Source of the DNA: Panopea generosa
Lineage: Eukaryota > Mollusca > Bivalvia > Adapedonta > Hiatellidae
Direction: 5' to 3'
DNA length: 64,000 nucleotides
Assembly: GCA_029582155.1 (NCBI GenBank)
Contig: CM055906.1
Span: 14,062,343-14,126,342 of the forward strand
Shown piece by piece: positions 62,190 to 64,000 of this stretch. The notes beneath the pieces are model-generated. The model saw nothing but the letters and a program-made list of their open reading frames with translations, was not told where the DNA came from and did no database searches. Made by a program: the position numbers and the translations under genes. The number at the start of each line of letters is the position of its first letter. Positions within the stretch are counted from its first letter, which is position 1.

Positions 62190-64000
62190 AGCAAATACAT
62201 ATATATCTTTATTTCCTCCAAATCATACAGGAGAGCATACAAACATTAATATACATTGTTGACAAAAGACAAATGAAAAAAAGGTAATACTATACAGATT
62301 GAATACATATATAAAGTAACGATAATTTACAATTGACAAAACGATATACAGTCTATTGATAGCTATAATATCATGCACGTACACAGACAAACTCGCTCGC
62401 ACACAAACACACTCACTCACGCACGCACACATAAATACACAGACGCTAATTGAATTATCTTCATATGAAATAACCCTATCGAAACGAAAATTAAGAATTA
62501 TTAACATGAGAAGCAAATTCATTTGAATCCATATTGGTACATATTATCTTTATAATATGGCTACATTATCGAAACGAAATATAAGGTAACCATAGAGAAC
62601 GTTTAATATGGTTTAATAAGCCAGTTTACACGATTTTGATTAATATTTGATAGTTTATTAACTGCATGACATTTTACTTATAACTGCAATATCACATGTT
62701 ATGAAATGCTGAAACACATATTTTAAACAGTCCAAGCTGTCTTTTTCATTTAAGAAATATTTCATTCCTGTAAACATATGTATTAATTGTACACGAGTTG
62801 GCATATACATTATATAGCAAAACAATTTTACACCAAACCTCACATATAATTTTTGCCATACATTATCCCGTTTGCTATTGTTATAAATACAATCAAGTAG
62901 AACATGTTCAACTAAGTATGAAGATGGCAATCCATATTTGGAACAATTTTGCTGAAATGGTCTTGAGAAAAACCTACACATTATATATGCCATTGTACTA
63001 CATGATTCTGTATAAATCCTTTCAGTTTTACTCAGTTTCCAGAGTAAGCACAAATCAAAGTTACAATGGATAAGATTGAATCCATTGAGAGATTCATCAT
63101 TTTGACATTTATTTAGTAACTGTTTGTTTTCGAACCCATAAACAGCAGTATTTACTATTTTTTTCCATTGAAATTTTGACGGAAAAACACTTGTCTGAGA
63201 ATATTCATCTAAGTACGATGAAATATCATATTTTTTACAAACAATTTTTATATCGGCAATGAAACCTTTAACTTTAGTAGGTATTAACTTATAGTCAAAT
63301 AAACGATTAACAAATATTTGCTTTGCTATGAAGTAGGGTGACAACCTACAGAGCTGACCTAAAAATATAAGTTTTCTTTTATCAATTTCAGCTTCCATTG
63401 ATAGGCATCCTCACATACTTAGTACTACGTCTGTTCTTGTATAATTTGGTATTGACTGAATGTATTTTAAACATAACCCATGTGCTCTTTCAATAATAAG
63501 TATATGGGCATTAGTAAGATTATGCCATAGCTCACAGCCGTACAAAGCTTTCGGCAAGACAACCGACTTATATATTTGTTTCGCCGTTGCTAGGTGAATT
63601 CCCCCAGAATATACGCCACAATTTATTATATTTAAAAAGGTACTCCTAATTTTGTAGTTCGCTTCCTTTATAATGTCATTATTATTCTCGTATTTATTGA
63701 AAAGCACACCTAAATGTGTATACTGCTCCACTTCATCTACTTTACTGTCCCCAAGAATCCATTTACGTTTGTTTAATTTATATTTATTGCGTGATTCATG
63801 AGATATAATGACCGAGCATATAGAAGCATTGTAAACATAATGGTGTTCGATACCATATTTGTAGCAGATATCAATCATGTGACTTAACCCAGTTTTAGAT
63901 AAAGATAATAAAACCATATCATCAGCTGATGTAGGACAGGAGCAGTTAATATTGTACATATAAAACCATATTCTGAGGCTACTAACTTATCCATAAGATC
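62190..64000 (-). mobile_element. 3' part of a LINE (non-LTR retrotransposon), dead copy
   Basis: Minus strand: end of reverse transcriptase, long C-terminal region, a 3' untranslated part holding a GTGTGCGTGC-rich stretch (near 62390-62440), an AATAAA at about 62206-62212 and a TATATAT-like end near 62195. It runs off the window edge, so the 5' part is not visible. The ORF is interrupted (see the pseudogene entry). Confidence 0.7.
62658..63959 (-). pseudogene. LINE reverse transcriptase, C-terminal part
   Basis: The 182-codon segment 63959-63411 has PTSADDMVLLSLSKTGLSHM, holding the A-D-D catalytic box of reverse transcriptase (usually Y/F-A-D-D), and YTHLGVLF, the thumb-side LG(V) motif found after it in LINEs. 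LPKALYGCELW matches the conserved 'ALYGCE.W' region. An in-frame TGA (63413-63411) separates it from the 246-codon segment 63398-62658, which continues in the same frame and covers the C-terminal region. Upstream, the reading frame DLMDKLVASEYGF at the window edge is shifted by one base near 63960. The two lesions mark an inactive copy. Clade unassigned, perhaps L2/CR1-like. Confidence 0.75.

Overview
The window looks like nuclear DNA of an invertebrate animal, most likely a bivalve or related mollusc. This is inferred from AT-rich, CpG-depleted intergenic DNA, several tRNA-headed SINE families with mollusc-like cores, a 5S-rRNA-like SINE, LINE fragments, and short elements with palindromic ends (AGCTCTACTGGCCAAAGGCC; AACAAGAGGGCCAG...TGGCCCT) of a kind common in mollusc genomes. 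Nothing looks prokaryotic, and no intact long protein-coding gene is visible.

About half of the window is three tandem arrays: a 34-36 bp minisatellite (12.5-15.0 kb), a 54 bp satellite (21.6-36.9 kb, roughly 280 units) and a 76 bp satellite (45.4-60.6 kb, roughly 200 units). Each shows higher-order duplication. The 54 bp unit has one stop-free frame on each strand. The 76 bp unit has no stop triplet in any forward frame. All long ORFs in these arrays are therefore by-products of repetition, and I do not annotate them as genes.

Left flank (0-12 kb): duplicated 5S-like SINE, a 46 bp minisatellite, many tRNA-like SINE heads, a three-copy tandem of a tRNA-Thr-like head plus tail, an element with palindromic 5' end (6.25-7.04 kb), and a nested structure at 8.16-10.77 kb. 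In that structure an outer pair of inverted arms encloses degenerate repeats, which in turn contain a 1.16 kb foldback/MULE-like element. Its long terminal inverted repeats are made of iterated 'GGACAAAAGCCCCC' blocks, and it is flanked by an exact 9 bp direct repeat.

Middle (15-21 kb and 37-45 kb): SINEs, a small inverted-repeat element, a LINE zinc-knuckle fragment (18.7-19.0 kb), a 42.3 kb inverted-repeat cluster, a quartet of 22 bp self-palindromes (43.6 kb), a possible promoter plus first coding exon on the minus strand (44.16-43.86 kb) with a consensus splice donor, and a decayed unrecognised coding sequence (44.84-44.26 kb, minus) interrupted by stops and a long C tract.

Right flank (60.6-64 kb): a SINE abutting the 76 bp satellite, a 51 bp minisatellite sharing its core motif with the foldback element arms, and the 3' part of a LINE (minus strand) with an RT active-site ADD motif, one in-frame stop and one frameshift.

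Apart from the possible exon near 43.9 kb, everything supportable is repetitive or decayed. The most interesting structures are the foldback element, its possible distant relative at 61 kb, and the splice-site-like 76 bp satellite.
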